64,000 nucleotides of DNA from positions 100,411 through 164,410 of the forward strand of contig NZ_JAQHXR010000004.1 in assembly GCF_027859255.1 (NCBI RefSeq), written 5' to 3'. Shown one piece after another: positions 28,771 to 37,960 of the stretch. Below the pieces are notes generated by a model that saw nothing but the letters and a program-made list of their open reading frames with translations, was not told where the DNA came from and searched no databases. Position numbers and translations under genes: made by a program. Within the stretch, counting starts at the first letter, position 1, and every line of letters begins with the position of its first letter. The DNA comes from Helicobacter ibis. GTDB lineage: Bacteria > Campylobacterota > Campylobacteria > Campylobacterales > Helicobacteraceae.

Positions 28771-29034
28771 ATGAAGCTATTATTATTTTTTATTCCATTC
28801 TTTCTTGTTGCAAGAGACTTCTCTTATGATCCTTTTTTGTATGATATAGATGAGGTTCATGTAAATGGTATTTTGCTAGATAGAGTAAATATTAATGGTA
28901 ATTGGTATAAAAAGGGTGAGGTATTTGAAGATTATTTAATTTATGATATACAAAATAGATGTGTGGTGCTAAAAGACAATGATGAGGTTAGTAGGCATTG
29001 TATAGGTAAAGTTAGTAATTTTAATATCAAATAA
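28771..29034 (+). CDS. Small exported protein next to a secretin (CtsR-like position)
   Basis: An 87-residue protein with an N-terminal signal (MKLLLFFIPFFLVA) and a short mature domain ending with two cysteines (NRCVVLKD, SRHCIGK). It begins 8 bases after fabH and ends 1 base before the secretin gene. In Campylobacter the transformation secretin CtsD is preceded by a small protein, CtsR, so this may be its equivalent. That comparison is by position and size only. Confidence 0.6.
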   Translation: MKLLLFFIPFFLVARDFSYDPFLYDIDEVHVNGILLDRVNINGNWYKKGEVFEDYLIYDIQNRCVVLKDNDEVSRHCIGKVSNFNIK

Positions 29035-29035
29035 T

Positions 29036-30466
29036 ATGAATTTTAAGCTTTTATTTTTACTTTTTATTTTTTATTCTTCTTTGATTGCTGATTGCAAGTA
29101 TCGCTCTTTTTCTCTATCTGTCCCAAAAGATTCAGAACTATCAATAAGAGATATATTAGGTGAGCTTGGTGAGGAATGTTATTTTAGTGTTATCTATAAT
29201 GAAGATGAGGTTTCTTCATTATTGGATAAAGAGTTACCTATTATAAATATAAAGGACAAGAATCTTGATTATGTTTTTAGTGTTTTGTTTAGACATGCTA
29301 ATTTACATTATTTCTATAAAAATGACACACTAAAGCTAAAATACAAGCATTCTAAAACATTTGACTTAAACTATATAAACACGAATCGAATCGGCAATAG
29401 TAGCACTTCAGTATCAATAAATAATGAAGAAAGCAAGGGTTCTAGTGGTGCTGATATGATTAGTCTTAGTCGTTCTGGGGTTGATATACAAAGTGAAGAT
29501 GGATTTAATTTTTGGGCTAATATTGAAGATGAATTAAAAGAAATGCTAACTAATAGCGAGGATTCTGATGTTGTGGTCAATAGAGGGGCTGGATTAATAA
29601 CCATAAGAGCTACAAGAACTAATTTAGATAGGGTTGAATCTTATATTAAAAGTTTGCACTCTAGGCTTCAAAGGCAGGTTTTAATAGATGTAAATATCTT
29701 AAGTGTTGTTCATAAAAATTCATATACAACAGGTATAAATTGGGATAGCTTATATAATCTCCAAAACTTAACCATACCATTTACTGCAGATTCTGCCAAC
29801 TTAGAAAATAGTAGTGGCATTAATGTGTCAAATGGTGAATTTAAGTATGGCATTAACATTTATTCACAAGCTTTAAGTCTAAATAGGGTAGTTGAGTTTT
29901 TACAAACCTATGGAAATGTATATTCTATCTCAAATCCAAAAGTGCTAACTTTAAATAATCAACCAGCAATGATAAGTGTTGGAGATATTTTACGATATAA
30001 AAAAAGTTCCATATATCAAAATACAAATGCACAAACAACGCTAACAAATACAGACAATGAATATCCAAGCATTTTTGCAGGTGTATTGCTTGATATAACT
30101 CCATTAATATTTGATGATGAGATTATGCTAAAGATAAACCCATCAATAACCAAAACAAAAGACGATAACTTAAAACAAACACAAGCCTTAGAATCTCCTC
30201 CGAATCTAACAACAAATCAGCTCTCATCAATTGTTAGAGTAAAAAATAATGAGCAAGTTATTTTGGGGGGATTAATCTCAAAAAATACAACAAATGTTCA
30301 AAATAAAATTCCACTCTTAGGACATATAATTCCGCCTTTATTTTCATATACACAAGATGTATCACACATTGAAGAAATAGTGTTTATAATACAGCCAAAA
30401 ATAATAGAAAATAAAGAACTAAAGGAATTAAGCTTAGAATCTTTGGGGTATAAAATATTGGAATAA
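29036..30466 (+). CDS. Secretin of the GspD/PilQ/MshL type
   Basis: A 476-residue outer-membrane channel subunit. It has a signal peptide (about 1-18), an N0/STN-like domain (about 25-100), an N1-like domain with ITIRATRTNLDRVESYIKSL and the C-terminal secretin domain. The latter holds SNPKVLTLNNQPAMISVG, VLLDITPLI and NEQVILGGLISKNTT, ending with IPLLGHIIP. Secretins serve type II secretion, type IV pili or DNA uptake. CtsD of Campylobacter competence has this size. No ATPase, inner-membrane platform or pseudopilin gene is visible nearby. Confidence 0.85.
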   Translation: MNFKLLFLLFIFYSSLIADCKYRSFSLSVPKDSELSIRDILGELGEECYFSVIYNEDEVSSLLDKELPIINIKDKNLDYVFSVLFRHANLHYFYKNDTLKLKYKHSKTFDLNYINTNRIGNSSTSVSINNEESKGSSGADMISLSRSGVDIQSEDGFNFWANIEDELKEMLTNSEDSDVVVNRGAGLITIRATRTNLDRVESYIKSLHSRLQRQVLIDVNILSVVHKNSYTTGINWDSLYNLQNLTIPFTADSANLENSSGINVSNGEFKYGINIYSQALSLNRVVEFLQTYGNVYSISNPKVLTLNNQPAMISVGDILRYKKSSIYQNTNAQTTLTNTDNEYPSIFAGVLLDITPLIFDDEIMLKINPSITKTKDDNLKQTQALESPPNLTTNQLSSIVRVKNNEQVILGGLISKNTTNVQNKIPLLGHIIPPLFSYTQDVSHIEEIVFIIQPKIIENKELKELSLESLGYKILE

Positions 30467-30468
30467 TT

Positions 30469-32313
30469 TTAAGATTCTAGTTTGTCTATCGAATCTTTTG
30501 CTTTTTGTGTTATGTGTTCTTCAAAGTTATACCAGTTAAACTCTGAACCACTTTGTTTTACTCCGCTTAGCATATCTCCACCTTTTCTTCTTTGCAGGTC
30601 TAGCTTTGCTACTTCAAAGCCATTTTGTATTTCACAAAATTGTGCTAGTTTTTCTATGTTTTGTTTTTTTGTGTATAAGAAGCAAAATCCTTTAAGCCCA
30701 TTTCTGCTAACCCTACCTCTTAATTGATGTAATGTAGCAAATCCAAAGTTTTCTGCACCTGATATTACAATAGTAGATAGTCTTGGTAAGGAGATTCCAA
30801 CTTCTACAACCGTTGTTGATAGTAATATTTCACCATTTTGTTGAAATTCTTCTAGTATTTGTTCTTTGTTTTTATCCTTGCCATGCACTAAATGCACTCT
30901 CTTAAAGTGTCTCTCCCAAAATTCTTTTGCTTCTTTTATTGGTTTGTAGATGTTGTTTTCTGATTTTTTCTCAACTAGGGGATAGATGATTATTGTTTGG
31001 TTGCCTTTTTTTGTTTCTAGCTTTATGTGTTCTAGGAGACTTGCAAAGTCATTATTTGTTATCACCTTTGATGTTATATCTTTTTTGAAAGGCAAATCAT
31101 TTATAAAAGTAAAGGATAGTAGAGAGGATTCTATCATCGCCATTGTTCTTGGTATTGGAGTGGCAGAGAATTGCAAAAAATGTGGCTTTTTGCCTTCTTT
31201 TTCAAGTGATTTATCAAGTATATTTCTTTGTTTTGTGCCAAATCTATGTTGCTCATCTATCATTACTAATGGCATATCTAAGGTGTTGTTATCTATATTT
31301 GTGTATAGAATCTTATGTGTCCCTATTATGAAGTGATATTTGCTAAAATCTAAGTCTTTTTTGTCCTTTATACATAAGCCAACATTGATTTCTTGTGGTA
31401 GCATTTTTAATGCTTCATTATAGATTTGCTGTGCGAGAATCGAGGTTGGTGCCATTAATATGCATTGTCTTGGATAGCACAATATGCATGCAGCAAAAAT
31501 CAAAATAGTCTTGCCACACCCAACATCACCTACTATTATTCTTCTACTTGCTAGATTGCTATTTAGTGATATTTCTATATCTCTTATTGCGTCTTTTTGT
31601 CCATTTGTAAGATTAAATGGTAGGCTATTTATCCATTTTTCTAACAGCTTTTTATTGTTTAGTTTTTCTAGGCTTTTAAAGTGTAATACTTTGCCCTTTA
31701 GCTCTAGCATGTAATTATAAATTTCAGCAAAGGCTAGAGCTTTTTTTGTTTGCATGTCAAATTCTTTGTTATGTGTAAAGCTTTTTAAAAAATCACTAGT
31801 TGGATTGTGTATTGCATGAAGTCTTTTTAGGATTTTAGATTCTATGTTTGGGTAGGCTTGTATTAGCACATCTAGTGTGATTGATTTTATAAAATCTCTT
31901 AGAATCGTTATTTGTTTGCCTACTAGCTTTTTGTTGAAATGCAAAATAATTTCATCTTCTTGCGTGATTACTTTTGGCTGCTTGATTGTGAATCTTCCAT
32001 TATATATTCCGCCAATGCCACTTACAATCATTTCTTTTCCAAGTGTAAAGATGTTTTTATGATATGGCTTGGCGTTAAATATAAATAAATTTATTTTCTC
32101 ACTACCATCTATAGATAAGACTATGGCGTTAATAATGGCATTTTTGCCTATTTTATTGTAGCTTTGAATCACTATCTTTACTACAATTGTTGAATTTATC
32201 TCTAAAGATTCAGTTAGTTTGCCATTTGTGTATTTTGCAGGTGGGTATTTTATGTATAAGTCAAGCAGGTTACAAATACCAAGTTTTTTGATATTTTCTG
32301 GTATTTGTATCAA
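30469..32313 (-). CDS. recG: ATP-dependent DNA helicase RecG
   Basis: Remodels stalled replication forks and Holliday junctions. 614 residues, shorter than E. coli RecG but usual for Helicobacter. It has an N-terminal wedge region, Walker A GDVGCGKT, the DEQH box in MIDEQHRFGTKQR, SATPIPRT and motif VI QLRGRVSRNG. The start is TTG with no strong ribosome site. It follows the M16 gene by 2 bases and its stop is 2 bases from the convergent secretin stop. Confidence 0.94.
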   Translation of the reverse strand: MIQIPENIKKLGICNLLDLYIKYPPAKYTNGKLTESLEINSTIVVKIVIQSYNKIGKNAIINAIVLSIDGSEKINLFIFNAKPYHKNIFTLGKEMIVSGIGGIYNGRFTIKQPKVITQEDEIILHFNKKLVGKQITILRDFIKSITLDVLIQAYPNIESKILKRLHAIHNPTSDFLKSFTHNKEFDMQTKKALAFAEIYNYMLELKGKVLHFKSLEKLNNKKLLEKWINSLPFNLTNGQKDAIRDIEISLNSNLASRRIIVGDVGCGKTILIFAACILCYPRQCILMAPTSILAQQIYNEALKMLPQEINVGLCIKDKKDLDFSKYHFIIGTHKILYTNIDNNTLDMPLVMIDEQHRFGTKQRNILDKSLEKEGKKPHFLQFSATPIPRTMAMIESSLLSFTFINDLPFKKDITSKVITNNDFASLLEHIKLETKKGNQTIIIYPLVEKKSENNIYKPIKEAKEFWERHFKRVHLVHGKDKNKEQILEEFQQNGEILLSTTVVEVGISLPRLSTIVISGAENFGFATLHQLRGRVSRNGLKGFCFLYTKKQNIEKLAQFCEIQNGFEVAKLDLQRRKGGDMLSGVKQSGSEFNWYNFEEHITQKAKDSIDKLES

Positions 32314-32315
32314 GA

Positions 32316-33611
32316 TTAATTAGCACTCACAATAGAGAATGTAAGTTTGCCTATTTCTTTATGCTCTTTTATATAGTCATTAACTTCTTTTAGGCTTAGT
32401 TTTTCTATCTCTTTCAATACTTTGGAGTTAAAGTCAAGTGGTAAATTGTCATAATAATTTCTAAATGTGCTACTAAGTCTTTGTGATAGCGTTTCGTTTC
32501 TTAGTGGTTCACTACCTAACAGATATTTTTTAGCAGCGTCTAGTTCTTTTTGTGTGATTCCATTTTTTATAAAATTATCTACAACTTCACTTACGAGTTT
32601 TTTTGCTTCTTCTTCATTTTTTAGACTTGTTTGTAGATAACCATGTGTATACGAGTATGTCTTGCTCGGTAGCAATCTTAAAACAGCTGTATATGCTAAG
32701 CCTCTTTTTACTCTTATCTCTTCCATCATTCTGCTACCAAATCCACTTCCACCAAGCACAAATGAAGCAACCTTTAAAATCGCACTTTCTTTTTCTAAGT
32801 CTTTTATATACAATGGTGCTGCAAAGTATATATATGCTTGTTGTGTTTCTTTTTTTATTGTTTTTGTTCCTTGTTTATCATTTGCTTGTATGTTAGCGAT
32901 TTCTACCTTTTTGCCACTTGGTAGAATCTTTAGTGTTTGTTGTATTTTTTGAGATATATCATCTAGTTTTATATCTCCACCTAAGATTATTGTTGCATTT
33001 TCTAAGTTTATATATGAATTGTAGAAACTTTCTATATCTTTTAGCGTTATTGCTTCTATTGATTTTTGTGTTCCAATCGATGTGTTTTGCAGTGCCGTGC
33101 CTTTAAAAATCATCTCCTTTAGACCTTTGTTGGCTTGATAGTCGAAGTCATTTTCTTTTTCGAGTATGGAGATTATTGTATTTTCCTTGACCTTATTTAG
33201 TGCTGTTTTTGTAAAATTTGGATTGCTTAGTAATTCATTTAGCAATGTTAATGCATTATCTATTTCGTCTTTTGTTCCGCTAAGTGTGAAGTTCATAGTT
33301 TCAAATCCACTGCCTACACTAAGAGATAATGCCCTCTCTTCTAGTTTTTCTGAAAATTTTGTTACACCAAGCTTTTTTGTCCCTTCATTTAGTATGCTAC
33401 TTGTTAGGTTAGAGATTCCAAGCTCTTTGCCATCACTAACGCTACCAGCACCTTTAAATACTATTTGTATAAAAAATAGTGGAAGCTGTGAGTTGTTTTC
33501 ATAAATTACAGGAATGTTTGTGTTGTTTATCTGTAGATGTTTTAGTTCTACTGCCATTAAAAATCCTTTCATAAAGAATACACTAATTAATATTGTAAAA
33601 ATTTTTTTCAT
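32316..33611 (-). CDS. M16-family peptidase-like protein without the zinc motif
   Basis: A 431-residue exported protein with a signal peptide (about 1-18) and two M16 domains. The substrate-binding C-terminal signature RGLAYTAVLRLLPS is present. The place of the HxxEH zinc motif reads GISNLTSSILNEGT, so it cannot bind zinc in the usual way. Such members act as the non-catalytic half of M16 pairs or as chaperone-like proteins. H. pylori has a homologue at the same place beside mqnC and bamA. It overlaps the mqnC stop by 4 bases. Confidence 0.85.
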   Translation of the reverse strand: MKKIFTILISVFFMKGFLMAVELKHLQINNTNIPVIYENNSQLPLFFIQIVFKGAGSVSDGKELGISNLTSSILNEGTKKLGVTKFSEKLEERALSLSVGSGFETMNFTLSGTKDEIDNALTLLNELLSNPNFTKTALNKVKENTIISILEKENDFDYQANKGLKEMIFKGTALQNTSIGTQKSIEAITLKDIESFYNSYINLENATIILGGDIKLDDISQKIQQTLKILPSGKKVEIANIQANDKQGTKTIKKETQQAYIYFAAPLYIKDLEKESAILKVASFVLGGSGFGSRMMEEIRVKRGLAYTAVLRLLPSKTYSYTHGYLQTSLKNEEEAKKLVSEVVDNFIKNGITQKELDAAKKYLLGSEPLRNETLSQRLSSTFRNYYDNLPLDFNSKVLKEIEKLSLKEVNDYIKEHKEIGKLTFSIVSAN

Positions 33612-34696
33612 TCAAAATACTCCAAAATATCATAAGCTGTATTTCGCTTTGCTGCAATTCCGCCTATGTCTTTTATTAGCTTTATCATCTCTTGTTGATT
33701 CATAGAGTTTTTAGCACCAGCTGCTGCTACTACATTTTCTTCCATCATTGTGCTACCTAAGTCGTTTGCCCCAAAAAGTAGTGCAATCTGACCTATGTGT
33801 GAACCTTGTGTTACCCAACTGCTTTGTATATTTTGAAAATTATCCAAAAAGATTCTACTACATGCAAGCAATCTTAAGTATCTATTTGATGAGGCTTTCA
33901 TTAGATTGGGGAACTCATCTTTTAGCGGGGTGAAAGCAGGTTGAAAACTCCAAAGTATAAATGCTCTAAATCCATTTGTCTCATCTTGTAAATTTCTTAT
34001 CCTATCCCAGTGTTCTAATATATCATCATCGCTCTCTACGCTGCCAAACATCATTGTAGCTGTGCTTCTTATATCTAGTTTGTGGGCTTGTCTATGCACA
34101 TTAATCCATTCATCAGAATCTAGCTTTTTAGGAGCTATTATATCTCTTACTCTATCGCTTAGGATTTCTGCTCCAGCACCCGGAATTGATGATAGACCAC
34201 TATTTTTTAATCTTTGTAATACTTCAGTGATTGATATTTTTGATACTTTTGCTATGTAGTTTATTTCTATTGCTGAAAATCCATGTATTGTAATTTGCGG
34301 ATATTTATTTGCAATATGTGATACTAGAGATTCATACCACTCTATTTTTAAGCTTGGATGCACACCACCTTGGAATAGTATTTGTGTTCCACCTATTGCT
34401 AATAATTCTTCAATTTTTTTATCAATTTCATCAAAGCTTAAAATGTATGTATCTTTTTCTCCTACTTTACGCTTAAAAGCACAGAATTTACAATCCACCC
34501 AACATATATTTGTGTAATTTATATTTCTATCCACCACAAATGTTGTTATGTTTCTTGGGTGAAGTTTTGATTTTATATTTTGAGCCATTTCTCCCAATTC
34601 ACGCAAAGACGCATTTTTCATTAAATGAAGAATCTCATCTTTGCTAACTCTTGGTAGTTTTACTTTAACTATGGCATTGTCTATTTTTTGTGTCAT
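33608..34696 (-). CDS. mqnC: Cyclic dehypoxanthine futalosine synthase MqnC
   Basis: A radical-SAM enzyme of the futalosine menaquinone route. 362 residues with the cluster motif NICWVDCKFCAFKR (C-x3-C-x2-C), GGTQILFQGGVHPSL and GAGAEILSDRVR. Its start overlaps the bamA stop by one base and its end overlaps the M16 gene, so the four genes bamA-mqnC-M16-recG look like one transcript. Confidence 0.94.
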   Translation of the reverse strand: MTQKIDNAIVKVKLPRVSKDEILHLMKNASLRELGEMAQNIKSKLHPRNITTFVVDRNINYTNICWVDCKFCAFKRKVGEKDTYILSFDEIDKKIEELLAIGGTQILFQGGVHPSLKIEWYESLVSHIANKYPQITIHGFSAIEINYIAKVSKISITEVLQRLKNSGLSSIPGAGAEILSDRVRDIIAPKKLDSDEWINVHRQAHKLDIRSTATMMFGSVESDDDILEHWDRIRNLQDETNGFRAFILWSFQPAFTPLKDEFPNLMKASSNRYLRLLACSRIFLDNFQNIQSSWVTQGSHIGQIALLFGANDLGSTMMEENVVAAAGAKNSMNQQEMIKLIKDIGGIAAKRNTAYDILEYFE

Positions 34697-36945
34697 TAGA
34701 ATCTTTGACCCATAGTAAATTCAAATGAAGATGTCTCATCTCCTGTTTTATCATTAAGTGCTCTTGGGAATACGAAGTTAATAACACCAATTGGAGATAC
34801 CCACTCAATCCCAACACCTGCTGAATATCTTGTTATCTCTGAAATATCATTCTCTCCTATCATACCATAGTCAAAGAAGGCATTTAGCCTCATTTGCACA
34901 GTTTCAAATAGTCCATAGCTCAACTCAGCAGTGTTGTAGAACATTTGCTTTCCACCGATTCTCACGCCGTATTCGTCTTTTGGAGTGATTGATCTACTTT
35001 GATAACCCCTTACACTACTTATACCACCTAGATAGAATTTCTCACTCATAGGTAGATATCCGCCGTCATTTATATATCCAGCTCTAGCTCTATATCTAAA
35101 GATAAGATCTATATCAACCCAATCTTCAACTGATTTGTAGTAATTGAAGCTTCCATAGTATTTTGTAAATTCCGCATCTCCACCAATTCCAGCAAATTCG
35201 ACATTAGCTGCAACTCTAATGCCGCTTTTAGGGAAGAAATAAGCATCTGTGTTATCAAAGCTAAGTCCAGGAATCACAGATGATTTTGTATATTTACCTC
35301 TGTAATACAATAGATAAAATGGATTTTCAAATTCTGATAGTCTTGATTCTTGGAATGTATAACCAAGCGTTAAGTCTAGTTGGTCCCATACTCTCTTGCC
35401 GCCTACAAGGCTAAAACCAGTTGAGATTTCTCTATAATCATAGTCATAATAGTCGGTTCTATACACATCAGTTGCTAAGCTATAATCACTATCTAAGATC
35501 GCAGGATTGTATAAGTTTAGTCTATATGAAGTTGATACTTCACTTTTGTCAAAATATAATCCAGCAGTTAGACCGCTACCAAATATGTTTCTATCTTTTA
35601 TAGATATACTACCCATAGCACCATCATAGCTACCATAACCAACACCAAATGTAAATTCACCAGTCTTTGCTTCTTTTACATTTACTAGTAAGTCAATATG
35701 TTCTTCATCAACTCTTCTTTCTTCTATTGTTACATTATCAAAGTTACCAGTTCTCATTATGGCATTTTTAGAATCTCTAATCTTGCCCATTTTGTATTCA
35801 TCGCCGGGAGCTAATAATACATTTCTTCTAATTACTCTATCTATTGTTTTTGAGTTACCAGAAATTAGTACATCTCTTACCTTCACTTTTCTGCCCGGTT
35901 GCACATAATATATAATTCTTACTTCGCCAGTGTCAGGGTTTTTGTCTAAATCAGGATTTACTCTAGTAAATGCGTATCCTAAATCACCAACTTTATATTT
36001 AAGCTCTTCCATATCGGCTCGCATTTTGTTTATGTTAAATATTTTGCCTTCTTTTGTTTTGATGACTTCTTTTAGCTCCTCTAATGGCATTATATCTTCT
36101 TCTAATACTACATCTATACTTGATACTCTATATTTCTTGCCCTCGTTAATGTAAAAGTCAAGCTCTGCTTCATATGTCGTAAAATCCGTTCTTAAAAATG
36201 GACTTGAAACTTCAGCATCCAAGTATCCCTTTTGCATGTATAAGTCTCTAATTCTAGCCGCATCTGCTTCTATTTCATTTATTTGTAATTTCCCGTTATT
36301 AAAACCCCACATCCAACCTATAAAGTCTTTTTCTTTGTTTGCAGTTACAGATTCAATTCTTGAAGTCCATATGCTTTCTCTACCATAGTAGTTTGCTTTT
36401 TTAATGATGATTTCTTCGCCTTTATTGATTTCAAATGTTACTTTTAGAACTTTTGGTGCTATTGTTTCTGTTTTTACTTCAACGATAGTGTCATAGAAAC
36501 CTTGCTTTTCTAGTAGTTCTATTATTCTTTTTCTTGTGTTGGCAATTTTTATTTCATCATATACATCGCCTTTTTTTAACCCTAGCTCTTTATTTAGTGT
36601 GGCTTGTTCTTTGCCTGCACCATATCCGCTTATAATCAAACTTGCTATTATTGGTTTTTCTACAAAGTGATATGTTAAAACACCATTTTCTTCTGTTACC
36701 CATATATCTTGGAAATATCCTTGCTTATAGAAGTCTTGGATTGATTGATCTACTCTGTTTAAATCTAGTTGTTCGTTTAGTTTGATTTTTGCAATTTCAT
36801 TTGCAATTAGTGGTGATATATAGTTCAAGTTTTCATATTTAACTTCTTTGATAATAGGTAAATCAGCGGCATTCAAATTCGCAGAAATAGCTATAGCAGC
36901 AGCAATAGACGACATAAATTTTGGAGTTAATTTCATTACAAACAT
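34696..36945 (-). CDS. bamA: Outer-membrane assembly factor BamA
   Basis: Inserts beta-barrel proteins, including autotransporters like the one at the window start, into the outer membrane. 749 residues: signal peptide (about 1-26), five POTRA domains (about 30-420) and a 16-strand barrel with the conserved VRGY motif (SSVRGYQSRSI) and C-terminal Phe. All parts look intact. Confidence 0.96.
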   Translation of the reverse strand: MFVMKLTPKFMSSIAAAIAISANLNAADLPIIKEVKYENLNYISPLIANEIAKIKLNEQLDLNRVDQSIQDFYKQGYFQDIWVTEENGVLTYHFVEKPIIASLIISGYGAGKEQATLNKELGLKKGDVYDEIKIANTRKRIIELLEKQGFYDTIVEVKTETIAPKVLKVTFEINKGEEIIIKKANYYGRESIWTSRIESVTANKEKDFIGWMWGFNNGKLQINEIEADAARIRDLYMQKGYLDAEVSSPFLRTDFTTYEAELDFYINEGKKYRVSSIDVVLEEDIMPLEELKEVIKTKEGKIFNINKMRADMEELKYKVGDLGYAFTRVNPDLDKNPDTGEVRIIYYVQPGRKVKVRDVLISGNSKTIDRVIRRNVLLAPGDEYKMGKIRDSKNAIMRTGNFDNVTIEERRVDEEHIDLLVNVKEAKTGEFTFGVGYGSYDGAMGSISIKDRNIFGSGLTAGLYFDKSEVSTSYRLNLYNPAILDSDYSLATDVYRTDYYDYDYREISTGFSLVGGKRVWDQLDLTLGYTFQESRLSEFENPFYLLYYRGKYTKSSVIPGLSFDNTDAYFFPKSGIRVAANVEFAGIGGDAEFTKYYGSFNYYKSVEDWVDIDLIFRYRARAGYINDGGYLPMSEKFYLGGISSVRGYQSRSITPKDEYGVRIGGKQMFYNTAELSYGLFETVQMRLNAFFDYGMIGENDISEITRYSAGVGIEWVSPIGVINFVFPRALNDKTGDETSSFEFTMGQRF

Positions 36946-36974
36946 TCCTCAAATTAAAATAAACAATAAACTAG

Positions 36975-36980
36975 ATTATA
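36975..36980 (-). promoter_or_regulatory. -10 element of the bamA-mqnC-M16-recG unit
   Basis: Minus-strand GC-TATAAT, 30 bases before the bamA ATG. A GAGGAATG ribosome site follows. Confidence 0.55.
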
Positions 36981-37022
36981 GCTTTTTTGAAATTAAAGAT
37001 AACAAAACTATAAAATAAAATA

Positions 37023-37028
37023 TATAAT
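37023..37028 (+). promoter_or_regulatory. -10 element for tyrA
   Basis: Plus-strand TATAAT 39 bases before the tyrA ATG, in an AT-rich divergent region shared with bamA. Confidence 0.45.
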
Positions 37029-37066
37029 TTTGCTAAATTTTAAATTCTACTTTTGGTTGGTGTGGA

Positions 37067-37894
37067 ATGCAAGCAGGTATTATAGGACTTGGATTAATTG
37101 GTGGCTCTTTGGGTTTGGCTTTAAAAGATATAGGAATGTTTAAGGTTATTTACGGGCTAGATATCAATGAGATTCATATGCAACAAGCTTTATCTTTAGG
37201 GCTCGTTGATGAATGCGTTAGTTTTTGTGATATTAAAGAATGCGATGTTATATTTTTAGCAACTCCTGTTGGAGCTATTTTGGATATGCTACCTAAATTT
37301 ATTGGGATTAAGCCACATGCTACAATTATAGATCTAGGTAGCACAAAAAGCTTAATTTCAGACAATATTCCACAAGAGATTCGTAAAAATTTCGTATGTG
37401 CTCATCCTATGAGTGGGACAGAGAACTTTGGTCCAAAAGCTGCATTTAAAGAATTGTTGCCACATCACATTGTTGTATTAACTGATTTGGATAAAAGCGG
37501 TGATTTGCAAGTTGCAATGGCTAAAGAAATATTTGTAGCATTAAAAATGAACATAATAAAAATGGATTCAAAATTACATGATAATCATGCAGCCTTTATT
37601 AGTCATCTCCCACATATTATAAGTTATGCACTAGCAAATGTGGTTCTAAGTCAAAAGAATCCTAAAGATATTCTAGCACTTGCTGGAGGCGGGTTTAAAA
37701 GTATGGTTAGAATCGCAAAAAGCTCTCCAAAAATGTGGTGTGATATATCAAAGCAAAATAAAGATTGGCTATTAGAATCTTTAGAGATTTTTGATAAAGA
37801 AATACAAGTTGCACTTGATATGCTAAAGGAAGAAGATTGGGAGAAACTAGAAAAATGGATGGCAAATGCTAATAGCCTTTATGAGATTTTTTAA
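37067..37894 (+). CDS. tyrA: Prephenate dehydrogenase TyrA
   Basis: Oxidative decarboxylation of prephenate towards tyrosine. 275 residues with the NAD loop GIIGLGLIGGSLGLAL, the ATPVG motif, HPMSGTENFGPKAA and the catalytic-His region HDNHAAFISHLPH-type. No chorismate-mutase fusion. It stands 66 bases before the WD40 gene. Confidence 0.95.
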   Translation: MQAGIIGLGLIGGSLGLALKDIGMFKVIYGLDINEIHMQQALSLGLVDECVSFCDIKECDVIFLATPVGAILDMLPKFIGIKPHATIIDLGSTKSLISDNIPQEIRKNFVCAHPMSGTENFGPKAAFKELLPHHIVVLTDLDKSGDLQVAMAKEIFVALKMNIIKMDSKLHDNHAAFISHLPHIISYALANVVLSQKNPKDILALAGGGFKSMVRIAKSSPKMWCDISKQNKDWLLESLEIFDKEIQVALDMLKEEDWEKLEKWMANANSLYEIF

Positions 37895-37960
37895 GTTTGT
37901 GCTTTAATAATTAAAAAGATAAAATGCTTTTAATTTATATAAATATTTCAAGGAATCATT

